From contig NZ_JAHYSG010000111.1 of assembly GCF_022095675.1 (NCBI RefSeq), positions 1 to 39,361 of the forward strand: DNA of 39,361 nucleotides, in the 5' to 3' direction. The DNA comes from Dactylosporangium sp. AC04546. Lineage in GTDB: Bacteria; Actinomycetota; Actinomycetes; Mycobacteriales; Micromonosporaceae. The notes below the pieces were generated by a model. It was not told the DNA's origin. It saw only the letters and a program-made list of their open reading frames with translations, and searched no databases. Every line of letters begins with the position of its first letter. The stretch's first letter is position 1. This document shows, in pieces, positions 8,476 to 21,800 of this stretch. Position numbers and translations under genes: made by a program.

Positions 8476-9828
8476 ATGGGCACACTGTCGCGGCGCGACC
8501 AGGTCCAGTCGTACCAGTTCATGAGCCAGCGCGTCGTGTCCGCCCTGCTGATGCAGGACACCGACCCGCCCCGGCCGCCCTTCCCGGGGGTCGCGGGCGC
8601 GGTGTTCGCCAGCTTCATGGTCGCCGTGATCGCGGTGGCCGGCGTGCTCGTGTACGGCGTCTTCGTCCGCGGCGGCAAGACGAGCTGGCAGAGCACCGAG
8701 GCGGTGGTCGTCGAGCGGGAGACGGGCGCCCGGTTCGTGTACCGCGACGGCGTCCTCTACCCGGTCGCGAACCTCACCTCCGCGCGCCTGCTCGGCGCGG
8801 CCCGGCGCGTCGACGTGGCCGGCCGGTCGATCGCCGGCGTGCCCCGCGGGCCGATGATCGGCATCCCGGGCGCCCCGGAGACCGTCCCGGCGCCCGGCGC
8901 GCTGTCACCGGGCGCGTGGCAGCTGTGCGCCGGCACCGCCTCGGTGCTCTTCGTCGCTCACGCGCCGGCCGGCGGCACCCCGCTCGGCGAGCGGGGCGTC
9001 CTCGCGAAGGCCGGCGAGGCCGGGCCGGTGTACCTGCTCTGGCACGACCGGCGGTACCGCCTCGACCCGCCCGACCTGGTCCGGGCCGCGTTCACCTGGC
9101 AGGACGAGGCGCCGGTGCCGGTCGGCGAGGCATGGCTCGACGCGGTCCCGGCCGGGCTGGACATCGGCCCGCTGCGCCATCCCGACTTCGGCAAGCCGTC
9201 CGCCCTCGCCGGCCAGGTCGCGGGCCGGGTCGTGGTCGTGCGCAGCGACGGCGGCACGCAGCACTACGTCGCGATGACCGACGGCCTCGCGCTCGTCACG
9301 CCGCTGCAGGCGGCGCTGCTGCTCGCGGACGGGGCGCTGAACCGGGAACCGCCGCTGACGATCCCAGCCTCGCTCGTGCGGGCGTCGCGGACGGCGCTGC
9401 TGCCCGACCGCTCGGCGACCGCGTGGCCCGAGTCGGTGCCCGAGCTGGCCCGCGATCCCGGCGGCACGGTTTGCGCGTCCTTCGCCTCCGGCGCCGCCGC
9501 ACCGGTGCTCACGCACGGCGCCGACGTCCGGCTGGCGGGCCTGCCCCGGCGGACCCCCGGCCAGGCGCCGGCCGGCACGGTGCTCGCCGACTACGTCGTG
9601 GTGTCCCCGGCCGGCGGTGCCCTGGTCCGCAGCGACCGGCCGGCCGCCGGATCGGTGGCGACGCTGGTCGTCGAGCCGGGCATCGCCTACCCGGTCGGGC
9701 CCGCCGCCCTGGAGCTGCTGGGCCTCGCCGGCGCACCCGTCGTGCGGCTGCCCGACACGCTCGTCGGACGCGTCCCGCTCGGGCCGGCACTCGACCCGGA
9801 GGCGGCCCGGCGGCTCGCCGGCGGGTGA
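8476..9828 (+). CDS. eccB: Type VII secretion protein EccB
   Basis: This 450-aa protein has the EccB start signature (SRRDQVQSYQFMSQRVVSALL), one membrane helix at about residues 41-64, and a large extracytoplasmic domain with repeated beta units. Family knowledge: EccB anchors the ESX complex and projects outside the membrane, where MycP stabilises it. The two cysteines Cys154 and Cys333 (CAGTAS, VCASF) are placed as in EccB families with a periplasmic disulfide. It lies in an operon between eccD (9 bp upstream) and the giant toxin gene (3 bp downstream), so secretion core and effector are likely co-translated from one mRNA. Confidence 0.95.
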   Translation: MGTLSRRDQVQSYQFMSQRVVSALLMQDTDPPRPPFPGVAGAVFASFMVAVIAVAGVLVYGVFVRGGKTSWQSTEAVVVERETGARFVYRDGVLYPVANLTSARLLGAARRVDVAGRSIAGVPRGPMIGIPGAPETVPAPGALSPGAWQLCAGTASVLFVAHAPAGGTPLGERGVLAKAGEAGPVYLLWHDRRYRLDPPDLVRAAFTWQDEAPVPVGEAWLDAVPAGLDIGPLRHPDFGKPSALAGQVAGRVVVVRSDGGTQHYVAMTDGLALVTPLQAALLLADGALNREPPLTIPASLVRASRTALLPDRSATAWPESVPELARDPGGTVCASFASGAAAPVLTHGADVRLAGLPRRTPGQAPAGTVLADYVVVSPAGGALVRSDRPAAGSVATLVVEPGIAYPVGPAALELLGLAGAPVVRLPDTLVGRVPLGPALDPEAARRLAGG

Positions 9829-9831
9829 GCC

Positions 9832-12800
9832 ATGGTCAACGTGCCCGACGACATCCTCGAGGGCTTCGAGAGCATCTTCCCGCAGTGGCTGCGCAACGGC
9901 ATCACCCTGACCCTCGCCGGCATGTCGTTCCCGGACGGCGACGAGGACCGGATGCGCGACGCGACGACCCGCTTCATCGCGTGGGACGGCGTGCGGGACC
10001 TCGTCGAGGAGCTGGAGGCGGCCGCGCAGGGCGTCGGCCACAGCATGCACGGTGGCACCGGGATGATGGCACCGTACCTCGTCCGCACGCTCTACACCGA
10101 CTCCGACTCGCCGGTCCAGGCCGTCAACGACCTGCTCATCGACATGGCCAACGGCATGCAGGACTACGCCTTCGAGGTGGCCCGCACGAAGTACGAGGCG
10201 CTGCTGGAGATCGCGTCCCTCGTCGTCGCGGTGATCGCCCAGCTGGCGGTGTCGTTCTTCACGGCGGGCCTCACCGCCGCGAGCGCCGGGGTCTCGCTCG
10301 TCGCGTTCCGGACCGCGATGCAGCGGGTGGTCGGCCAGCACATCACGCGGGTCCTGGTGATCACCACGCGCATGCTCGTGGCCTCGACCCGGGTGGTCAG
10401 CTCCGGGGCCCGGCTCGCCGGCTCGATGCGCGGCCTGCTCGCGGTGTCGATGGTGCTGGAAGGCGTCCAGGAGGCGCTGCAGGCGTGGGGCGCCTGGTTC
10501 GCCGCGCGGGCCTCCGGCCTGGCCCCGATCCGGGTCGACGACCTGCGCCGGCAGATCGTCGACGGCGACACGAGCGGCGCGCGGTCGAAGGGCTTCTCCG
10601 CCGACGTCGTGGTGTACGACTTCCTCGGCGGGTTCGTCGCCCCGGTCGGCATGCGCGGGGCGGGGGCGCTGCTGCGCGCGCGGCCGGTCGCCTGGCTGCT
10701 GGGGCACCTCCCGGCCGAGCGGTTCTGGCGCAAGAGCTTCGCCGCCGGCGTGCACGAGTTCGGCGGCGAGGTCGCCGGGCAGGGCTTCGTCGGCCTGGCG
10801 ACCGGGCAGGGCTTCTTCTCCAGCTTTGCCGACGACCCGTGGACGATCCTCGGCTCGTTCACGTCGGGCGTCAGCGAGCACCTCGGCCGCAGCGGCGCGG
10901 AGCGCGTCGCCGATCCGGTCGGCGGCCGGGCCGGCGACCTGTCCGCCGGCGGCCTGCGCCGGTTCACCCTGGGCGCCCTGCGCGGCGACCTCGACGCGCA
11001 GGGTCTCGCCGACCTGATCGACGCCGAGAACCGCATCATCCTGCCGTCGGACCTCGTGACCGACCCGTCCTCCGGGCCGGACACCGCCGGGGACACGGAC
11101 ACGCTGACCGACCGCGAGTCCGCCCCTGAAGCCGGCCCGGTGGCCGATCCCGAGGCCGATTCCGAGGCCGGCCCGGTGGCTGAACCCGAGGCCGGCCCGG
11201 TGGCTGGTCCCGAGGCTGGGCCAGTGGCTGATCCCGAGGCCGCCGTGTCGAGGCCTCCGGAGTCCGGGACGCCGGTGCCTGAGACCGCGGCACCGGCACC
11301 GGCGCCCGGGACGAAAGCGGCTCCGGCACCCGAGACCGCGGAGCCGGGCAGTGCTTCCGGCCCCGCGCCGGACGTCGATGCCGAGCCCGACGCGGATGCG
11401 ACGCCGGACCACAACGAGGCGGCCGATGCCGCTCCTGGGACCGACGCGACGCCGGACAACGGTGAATCGATCGATATCGACGTTACCTCCGAGGCCGACG
11501 CGGCGCCGGACGTCGATGAAGCGGCCGACGTTGACGCTGCCCCTGAGACCGACGCGGCTCCGGACGTCGATGCGACGGCCGATGTCGATGCGTCCGCCGA
11601 CGTCGATACCGTGCCGGACGTCGATGCCGCGCCCGATGCGGCGGCGGACCCGGTGACGGCGCGCAAGGAGCGCCTCCTCGACGCGCTCAGCGCCGAGGTG
11701 GAGCGGCTGCGGTCGGAGGAGACCGGGCGGGTGTTCGGCGGGCCGCTCGTCAAGGACGTCACCGAGGTCGAGTCGCCCGACGGCGTGCGGCGGCTGCAGA
11801 TCACCCTCGCCGGCGGCCGGCAGATCCTCGTCGACGTGACCACCGGGCCGACCGACCCCGGCGCGGCGGCGACGCTGGACCCGACGCCGGAGCTGTCCGG
11901 CGGGCCCCGCCGGGCCGACCTGCGGGCGACGTTCCGGCTGACGCTGTCCGAGGACCTCACCCCCGAGCAGGTCGCCCGCGCGCTCGGCCCGGCGCTGGCG
12001 ATGGCCGCGGCGACGGCCGAACGCCGGCACTTCGGCCGGTCGGCCCGGCGGTCCGGCATCTACGGTGCCGGGCGCCAGGCCGTGCTCGTCCGGCTCGCCG
12101 AGGCCGTTCAGCGCCTGGAGGAGGCGCGGCACGCGGCCGAGCGCACCGCCCGGCGCCTGGCCCTGGCGCGCGTGATGGCCGAGTACGCGGCCCGGCTCGC
12201 CGCCCGCGGCGAGACCGACGCCCGGCTGGGCGACGGCGACCCGCGCCGGGCGTTGGAGGAGGCCGAGGCGGCGGCGCAGGAGGCCGCCGAACGGCTCGCC
12301 CGCACCGAGGCGGAGCTGGCGGCGCTGGCGCCGGCCGTCGCGCGGCTGCTGGGGTACACCGGGAGCGAAGGCCGGACGCCGAGCCGGGCCGAGGAGCTGG
12401 TCCTGCGTACCTGGCTGGTCTGGGGTGGCGCCTCGGAGCGGTTCGCGGGTGTGGTCGCCGGCGTCGCGACGACCGGGGTGGTGCCGGAGACACGCGTTCC
12501 GGCCGCCGGGCCCGAGCTGGACGGCGGCGGGCGGGTCGAGGTCGTCGAGCCCGGGCTGCGGTTGTCCCGCGGGGCGATCGCCGACGCGGTACTGGCCGAC
12601 CCGGACGCGTTCGGCGCCTGGGCCGCCGCGCTGGCCGACGCGCTCGGGACCGAGGTGACCTGGGAGGCCGAGGGCGGGCTGCGCCGGCTCACCATCGGCG
12701 GCCTGCGGTTCGTGGTCACGAGCGACCCGCAGGCCGGCGCCGCCGCGCGGGTCACGCTCGACTTCGACGGCGGCGACCAGGTCGTCGTGCTGGGCCAGGG

Positions 12801-15800
12801 CAGCACGACCACCCACATCCTCGCGGCGCTGGCCGGTGCCGTCGCCCGGACGGCCGCGCTCATCGAGCACGTGGCCGCGGCCGGTCCGGAGGCGCCCCTG
12901 GCCGAGACGGTCGCGGCCGCCGCCGCGGCCCAGCGGCGGCGCTTCACCCCGCTGTCGCTCCTCGCCCCGGTGGCCGGCCCGAGCTGGGACGACGCCGCAC
13001 TGCTGGCGCAGCTCGCCGTGCTGGCGGCGGCCCGGCTCACCCCGACGACCGCCCCGTCCGCGGACCTCGACGGCGACCTGGAGACACTGCTGCACGACGC
13101 CGGCATCATGCCCGGCCAGCAGGAGTTCGCGGCGCGCCGGGCGCTGCTGCTGCAGGCGTTGCCGGCCGCCGCCCGCGCCATGGTGGAGCGCGCGCTCGCC
13201 CTGTCGGACGACCGGCGGACGACCGACCAGATACCCGGCACCGACAGCGAGCCCGGCACCGACAGCGAGCCGGGCACCGACAGCGAGCCGGGCACCGACA
13301 GCGAGCCGGGCACCGACAGCGAGCCGGGCACCGACAGCGAGCCGGGCACCGACAGCGAGCCGGGCACCGACAGCGAGCCGGGCACCGACAGCGAGCCGGG
13401 CGCCGACAGCGAGCCCGATAGCGACGACGACAGCGACAGCGAGCCCGGCAAGGACGACGCCGCTCCGGCGCCGCGACGGTGGTGGCGGCGGGACCGGCTG
13501 GCCCCGCAGAACGAGCCCGCCCCGCAGAACGAGCCGCCGGCGCGGGACGAGCCGGCACGACCCGAGCTCCGCGAGGTCGGGGCCGCACCTGGCACGCTCG
13601 GCGCCGGCCCAGACGCGTCGCCGGCCCGCGAGACCGAGCGGCTCGGCGAGGCCCTGCTCGGCGGTGTCCTCCTCGACCGCCAGGCCGGCGCCCCGGCCAG
13701 CGTCGCGGGATGGAGCCGCGACCCCGGCGACCAGGGACTGCGGTACCGTGGCCGGCCCGTCCTCATCGTCGGCGGCGAGCCCGGCACCGCCCCGCACGCG
13801 CAGTTCGACCCGGCGTCCGGCGGCTGGGTGCTCGCCCTCCCGCCGGACCCGGCGCCGGACGCGGTGGCGCGGCACCTCGCGACCGCCCTCGACCAGCTGC
13901 GCGAGCTGCCTGCGGTCCCGGCCGAGCCCGATGCGGACGAGGAGCCGCCGGTGCTGCCGACGACGGCGGTCGGCCGGCGGACCGGCGACATGCCCGGCCC
14001 GGTCCATGCCCTCGCGACGGAGGGCACGCCGTCGGCGGTCATGGGCACGCCCGACCGTGAGGACACGCTGCGCCGGGTGCTGGACCACCTCGACGGTGCC
14101 CGCCCGCGGCGGGCGCGTGGCGAGCTCGCCGCCGACGTCGAGGTCGTCGAGGTCGAGCAGGACCCGGACGGGCACCTGTCGCGGCTGCACCTGCGGATCG
14201 GCGGCGACGGTGGGTTCGACGCCGTGGTCGTCGCCGGCGAGCTGCCGGTCACGTCGCCCGGCGACCCGGCCGGCGCCGGCCGGCAGCAGTTCGCGACGAC
14301 GGAGCGGCTGCCGGGCGGTGCGATCCGGATCGTGCTGGACTCGCGGACCCGCGACCCGATCTGGTACCTGCGGCACGAGGTCGCCGAGACCCTGGTCCGG
14401 CGCTCGCCGGTCCTGCGGTCGCGGCTCGCCGACGCCGGCCTCGGCGCGCACGAGGCCGGCCTGCTGGCCGAGGTCGACGAGGCCCTCACCGCCGACGTCG
14501 ACGCGCTCGGCCCGGCCGGCCGCGCCGAGCTGTACACGGACGTGTCCCGCCGGATGGCCGCCGTGCAAGCGGCGGCGGGAGCCCGGGCGAACCGGCTGCC
14601 CGCACTCCTCGACACGGTGTTCCCGGGGCTGCGTGACGCTGTCCTCGCGCTCGCGGAGCGCGTCGCCGCCGAGGGGCCGGCGCCGCCACCGCCGTCGAGC
14701 ATCGTCCTGGCCCTCCGGCCGCCGGGCCAGGGCCCGTCCCTGCTGCACGCGGCGCTGCGGCGGCGGGCCGACACCGGCGCCGCCGACTCCCTGGTGAGCG
14801 ACCTGCGGGTGCCCGAAGGCCTGCGGTTCGACCGGGACGGCCGGGCCTACCTGCGTGTCGTGGCGGAGCGGTGGGGCGGCCCGCCGCTGACCGTCGACGT
14901 GTACGTCGGCGGCGAGGCCCGGACCACGCGGCGCGCCGACGGGACCCTCGAGGTCGTCCTGCCGGACCCGGCTGACCCGGCCGACCCGGCGGCCGCCGCC
15001 GGGTTCGGGCTGCTCGACGCGCTCACCGCGGCGATCTGGGCCGCCGACGCGGCCGAGACCCGCGGCCGGCTCCGCCGGTGGCTGGGCGAGCGCGGCACCG
15101 CCGACCTGCTCACCCCCGGCCCGGCGCCGACCGTGCGCGGCATCCGGCCGGGCGACGCCGACCTCGCCCGGATCGGCGCGCTGCAGTCCGCGGTCAAGTC
15201 GGTCGTCGCGGCGCGTGACCGGGCGGCGTTCGCCGCCGCCGTGCGCCGCGTGCAGGAGGCCCGGCGGGCGCTCGGCCTGGCCGTCGACGGCCCGCACTGG
15301 CAGCGTGACGCCGCCCGCCGCCGGTGGCGGCTCGTCGACGACGTGGTCGACGTCCGGCGGCTGCCGGCCGCCGAGCGGGTCCTGTTCGACGCGCTGCGTG
15401 CGGACACCACCGCCGCGTCCCCCTGGCAGCGGCAGCTCGTCCTCGCCGATCTGGTCACTGCCCTCGACACCTGGGACGGCGACCGCGCCGACCCGGTCGC
15501 CCGGGCCGACCTGGCGGTCCTGGTCGACGCCGTCGGCCCGGACACGCTCGACGCGGACCTGCACGGCCTCGCCGACCCCGGCCTCGTCCACGACGCGGTC
15601 GACGTGGCAGGTACCGCTGACCGCCGGGCCGCCCTGCTGTCGGCCGCGACCGGGCCGGTCGCCGACGCGGTGCTCGGGGTGGTGGCGGGTGTGCTGCTGC
15701 CCCTGCTGCCCGGTGCCTTCCGGGGCGTGGAACCGGCCGCGGGCGGGCTGCGGCTGCACACCACCGCCGGGATGGCGGTGCCGGTGGTGGTCGAGACGGC

Positions 15801-18800
15801 GGACGGGGACGGCCGGGTCGCGCTCGGGCCGCAGGACGTTGTGTTCGACGCGCTCACCACGCCGTACGGTGGCCGGGTCATCCAGGACGGGCGGGACGCT
15901 CGCTTCCGGGTCGTCGTCCCGGCCGGGCTGCCCCGCGGCGCGCAGGTCCGCACGGTGCTGGCGCTGCTGGACGCCCTGGCCGCGCACCTGGACGCGCTGG
16001 CCGGCGACGGCGAGCCGGCCGCGCCGCTGACGCCGGCCCAGGCCGAGCAGGCCGCCGAGCTGCGGGTACAGATCCAGCGGGTGCTCGACGACCCGGCCGC
16101 AGGCGCCCGCCGCCGCGCCTTCGAGCTGTTCGAGGTGCTCGGGCTGCGCCGCGGCGTGGACGGCGCCGAGCGCCGCCGGGCGGCGATCTGGCCCGGCGGC
16201 GCTCAGGCCGACCCGACCGCCGAGTTCGCCGACCAGGTCGACCGGGCCGACGACCTGCCGCCGGAGGCGCGGCGGGAGCTGCGCGCGGCCCGCGAGGCGC
16301 TCGCCGCGGCGCCGGACGAGACGGTGCGGATCGCGACGGCGCGGGCCGAGGAGCTGCTCGACGAACTGGCCGCCGAGCTGGGCGCGCTCGGCGTGCCGCC
16401 GGCCCGGATCTTCCCGTTCGACGCGCGCGACTCCGTCAACCCCGAGTGGGCCGAGCTCGCGCGGGTGCTCACCGCCGACCCGCCGACGGACGCGGCCGGT
16501 CGCCGGCTGACCGCCGCGCTGCTCGCGTTCGCGCTGGAGCGGGCCGGCGAGGCGGTCAGCGGCGACGTACGCCTGCACGACGGGCGGGCCCTGGCCGAGG
16601 TGTTCGCGTTCGCCCGCGGCTTCGTCGGCGCGCTGCCACCGGGCCGGGCCCCGCTCACCGGCCAGCACCGCCTGACGCCCGAGGTCGTCGCCGGCCTGGA
16701 CGCGGCCCTGGAGGGCGTGCGGGCCGCGGCCGAGGCCGGCGTCGCCGACGAGGCCGGCGGCCGGCTCGCGGCGGCGCTCGACCGGCACGACCTCGCGGTC
16801 CGCACGGCCGCGGCGGCCCAGGCGGCCCTCGCCGGTCCGGTGCGGCGGCTGCCGTACGGTTTCGTCGACGGGGACCAGCGGGGCTGGACGATCTGGGGCG
16901 CCCTGGTGGGGCTGGCCGGGGTCCGGCTCGGCGCGGACGACGACGCGGCGGTGGCCGAGGAGCTCGCGGCCCGGATGCCCGCCCTCCCGGGCCGGTACGG
17001 CGCCGACCCGGCGGAGGTCGCGTACGTGCGCCGCCAGGTCCGGGCCGCGCTCCTCGCGCTCATCGAGCGGCACGGCAACCGCGAGTTCGGCCGCCGGCTC
17101 GCGGCCGGCGTCACCGTGCGGGTGACCGCACGCGACGGCAGCACGCTGCGGGTCCGCCTGAAGGTCGACGTCGGCGCGGTCAGCACGGCGGTGCACCTGC
17201 CCGACTTCGAGCCGGACTCCACGGCGGACGAGCGAGGCACCCCACCCGGCCAGGTCGAGGCGTTCCCCAGCGACCTGCTGATGTTCATGACCCGCGCCGA
17301 GTACACCCGCCTCGTCCACGGGGTCGCCGCGAGCGTCCCGTTCGACACCGTGCGCTACCTGTTCGCGAGCGGTGTCCGGCTGTACCTCGCGTACCGGGGT
17401 ATCGAGCTCGGCGCCGTCCTGCCGGTGCGGTACGCCGGCGTCGGCACCGACGTGCGGTTCAGCCGCAGCCGGATCGGGGAGCGGCTGGCCGGCGACGTCA
17501 CCGCGACCCAGACCATGCTCCAGCTCGGTGGCGGCCAGACCTACTTCCGGTTCCCGGCGGCGACCCTCGACGTCAGCGTCACCGGCGACGGGAGCGAGCG
17601 GCTGGTCACTCCGATGCCGGTCGTGGCCCGGTTCGCGACCGAGTCCACACCGGCACCGGCCGACGTGGGGACACCCGAGGAGCTCTTCTCCTGGGGCACC
17701 GACCCGCCGCGCGACGCCGACCTGCGACCCGTGTGGGGGCTGGTGGCGCCGATGGGCACCGAGTCGGTCGGCGGCCTCGAGACCCTGGTCGAGCAGGTGC
17801 TGCAGCAGTTCCCCGACGCCGGCGCCGACTTCGAGGACCGGGTCCGGCACGCCCTGAGCGAGTGGAACGTCCACCTCCAGGAGCACCGGCTGCTGCGCGA
17901 GGGCCTGTTCATGCTCGACACCCCGCTCGGCGACCCCGACGGCCCGCACGCCGGCCTGCGGGTGCGGTTCGCCGCCGACCGCATCGAGCGGGTCGGGCGG
18001 ATCCCCGCCGCCACCATGAAGGAGGAGCACCGGATCTCCAGCATCATCCGGCGCACGCTCGGCGCCGGGCGGGAGGTGCTGGCCGGTGTCTTCCCGCGGC
18101 TGGCCAGCACCGAGGTCGACGCCCCGGTCCTGGACCGGGCCGCGGAGGGCACGGCGCAGCTGGCGGGCAGCCGCCGCGCCGGGCGGGAACAGGGCACGTA
18201 CGAGGCGGTCGGGCACGGATCGTGGCGCAACATGTCCTTCGGCAAGCAGGACGTCATCGTGCTGCGCGTCAGCGGCCGGCTGCTGGTCGACCTGCTCACC
18301 GACATCCCCGCCCTGCAGGGCAGGCAGGTGTCGTCGGCCGGCACGGTGATCCTGCACGTCCCGGAGAACGAGCTGGCCCGCCTGGAACACCTGCTGACCC
18401 AGGTCGAGCAGGGCAAGCGGCCCCGGCCGCGGCTGCCCGACCCGCCCGCCGACCACGTCGAGCGCCTGGCGCCGGCCTCGATCGTGGCCGGTCAGCACCT
18501 CAGCCTCGCGGCGCTCGACCTGCTGGGCGGCCCGGAGCAGTTCCTCGACGAGATCATGGCGGGCTTCGCCGGCCTGCGTGCCGAGCACGACTGGCTCGCC
18601 GCGCTCGACGGCTTCGACGACCGCACCCGGCTGCTGCTGATGACCCGGTTCCGCGCCGTGTTCGGCGCCCAGAACATGCGCTCGTTCCAGGGCGACTGGT
18701 TCGGCAAGGGCGCCCGGCTCGACGACTCGGTCCGCGTCGACGTCCCCGGCGGACGGATCCGCTACCGCGTCCGGCTCACCGCGCGCCGCGCCGGCCGCCC

Positions 18801-21800
18801 GTTCGTCGACACGATCCCCGAGGGCACGACCGCGGTCCTGCCGGTGTCGTACTCGGCCACCGGCAACCACCTGCGGGGCAGCAGCGGCGTCGAAGGCGGC
18901 GGCGGAGTGCGCGCCGCCGGCGAGGTCCTCGCCCCCGACGATCCCGCGCGCCGGATCGCCGGCAGCGGCAACGCCGGCGCGGCCCGGGTCAGCACCCCCG
19001 ACTCGCGGGTCTACACGACCGTCGTCGGCATCCACGCCACCGACTACGCGGGCGAGCTGGCGCGCGTCTGGGGCCGGCTCACCTGGCACTTGGAGGTGAG
19101 CGCGACGTTCGAGCCGGACCCGGTCGTCGCCGGCCTCCGTGACGACCTCGACCCGGGCCTGCGCCCGCCGGAGCCGCCGCCGACGGCCAAGCGCCGGCTG
19201 CGGCCGATTCCCGGCATGTACCGCGCGGCGCTGCCGGCCGCGCTCGCCCCGCCGGCCGACGACGCCGGACGGGCGGCGGCCGCTGCCGCGGCCCGGCGGG
19301 CCGCCGCGGCCCCCGAGATCGCGGAGTCCCGGGTCCAGCCGGCCGATCACCTCGAACCCTACGAGCTGCCGGTGGAGTCGCTGCCGTTCGACGACCTCGG
19401 CGACCCGGACCACCTGCGGTTCACCGACATCCCGGCCGGTGTCGACGTCGCCGGTCTGGAGGCCACGGTACGGCGGATGCTGGCCGGCCACGGCGTCGCG
19501 CCCGCCGCCATCGACCAGGCCGCCGCTTACCTCAGGCAGGACCACGTCATCGCCCAGCTCCAGCGCGACTCGATCGCGCCGATCGAGTTCGACGTCAGCC
19601 CGCCGGAGGGCCACGACGGGCCGCACGCCCGGGTCCGGATCGTGCTCAGCCTCCACGGCCTCGCGGCGACCGGCCCGGCGGTCGTCACCAAGCCGATGAT
19701 CATCGAGGGCGTGCTCAGCGAGATCGCGGCGACCGACGCCGTCCGGCGGGAGCGCAGCGGCAGCAGCACCCTCGGCTGGGCGGGCGCGCGGTTCGCCCGG
19801 TTCGCGCTCGCGCCGCTCGAACGCGTCCGCGGCCGGCAGCGGTCCACCACCCGTGCCCGGACCGCCATGGTCGAGGCGCTGCACGGCATGTGGGACATCC
19901 TGCCCGAGACGCCGTTCGTCCCGATGACCGGCGACCTCGTGTACAGCATCACGGTCCAGTCCTACGAGCGGCCGAACGCCTGGCTCGGCGCCGCCGAGCC
20001 CGGCCCGGTCGCGGCCACGCCCGAGATCAGCACCCGGCACGTCCGCCTCCGCGACGGCATCACCCTGCTGCGCCCGGACCTGTCCGAGCACACCCGTCCG
20101 GACGAGGTGCCCGAGCGGCTGCTGCCGCAGGACTTCCCGCCGCTGCAGGCCACGCTGCACGCGGAGTTCGATCCCGCCGCCTACGACGCCGAGCGGCGCA
20201 ACCCGGTCCAGCAGGCGCTGCGGCGCCTCATCGAGGAGGTCGCGCCGGACCTGCTGCGGCCGGAGTGGGTCGAGCGGGCCGGGCCGGACCCGGCGGTGGA
20301 CCCCCGCCGGCGCCGCGCGGAGATCGCCGGGCTGCCGCTCGAACTGCTGCGGCTCACGCATGCCGGGGCGTTCCAGGGCGGTGCGCTGGTCAACCTCCTC
20401 GGCGCCGGGGTGCAGCTCACGATCGGCGGGCACGTCGTCACGGTCCGGGCGCGCCGTGGCCCGCAGCCGTACACGTGGCACCGCTCCATCCTCGGCAAGC
20501 AGACGTACGGCCGGTTCACCCTCGGCCGCGACCGCCGCGAACGGGGCGTCACCGGCGCCACCGGCGTCGACCGGGGCGCCTCCGGCGGCGTGGACACCGA
20601 CGCGCTCGGCGGCCGCGCCGGTTTCGCCGCCACCGGGACGCACCGGGTGACCCGGCTGGCCCGCGCGGCGCGGGCCCGGACGCTGGCGCCGCGCACCACG
20701 TTCGACGGCCGCCCGGCCGGCGAGCGGGTCGAGGTCTACCGCGGCGCCGTCGACGTCGAGCTCACCGTCGACGGGCACCGGCGCACCGTCCGGCTCACCG
20801 AGCAGGTGATGTTCCCGTCCGCGGCGCTCGCCACCGGGGTCGCGCCGCCCTCCGCGTACGTCGAGCCCGGCCACTCCTCGCCGCGCACCCGCCGGGTGAC
20901 GGACGTCCCGCTGCCGATCGGGCCCGCCGACCTCACCGAGCGGCGGGTCCTGCCGGTGCTCGCCCCGCGGGCCCTCGGCGAGGTCTACGACCGGCTCATG
21001 GCCGACCTCGCCGAGGCCGACCCCGGTGGCGCCGACCCCGCCGGGATCGTCGCCGGCCAGCTGCGCTCCGTGCTCTCACCGCAGATCCTGCTCATCTACC
21101 TGTACCGCATGCTCGACCGCGGCGGGTTCCCGCTGCCGTTCACCGTGCGGCCGCGCGGCCTGTCCGGCACGCGCCGGAGTGGCCTCACGGTCCGCGCGAG
21201 CTTCCTCAACGGCACCGTCGTCGGCGACACGGCGGCGCAGGTCCGCAGCGAGACCAACACGCAGGAGACGAGCCTCGACGAGGCCGGCTCCAGCCGCGTC
21301 GCGTCGGCCGTCGCCCGTCTCACCGGCGACTGGGGGCTGGAGGACGACATGCCCGAGGACACCGGCTGGCACGCCGGCGCCAAAGGTGCGTTCACCGCCA
21401 GCCGCGGCGACACGAGGACGAGCCTCAACCAGGAGCGCATCCTGCGCGGCTACATCCGCCTGCGCGACGTCGGCCTGACCCTGCTCTCCACCGACGTCGC
21501 CCTCACCTTCACCCTCCGCCTCGGCCGGCGGACCGTCGAGCGCACGTACCTGGTCCGCAACGGCATGACGCTGATGCTCGACCCGGCCGCCGTGCTGACC
21601 CTGTACCACCACTTCACACCGCGCGACGGCCAGGTCCTCCCCGACGGCGTCCCGCTGCTCGGCGGCCGGTTCTTCCCCGACCCGACCGACCCCGGCGACC
21701 CGGTGGCCGCCTACCAGGCCGCGGCCGCGCTGCCCCGGTTCGACGGCGCCGTCACCGTCGTCGGGCGCTGGGCCGACCGGCCCGCCACGGCCGGGGACGT

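Noticed and set aside
13234..13413. CRISPR-like array
   Set aside because: Repeats are directly adjacent with no spacers and stay in the reading frame as PGTDSE codons.
14374..14388. Active zinc metalloprotease at HEVAE
   Set aside because: The canonical second histidine of HExxH is Glu here and no third-ligand motif was found, so catalysis is not supported.
8905..20874. A 3,989-codon open frame on the minus strand opposite the eccB and giant genes
   Set aside because: The frame is open because of third-position GC bias. The product is low-complexity Arg/Gly/Ala with no recognisable domain, and the plus strand carries EccB and toxin domains with proper starts.
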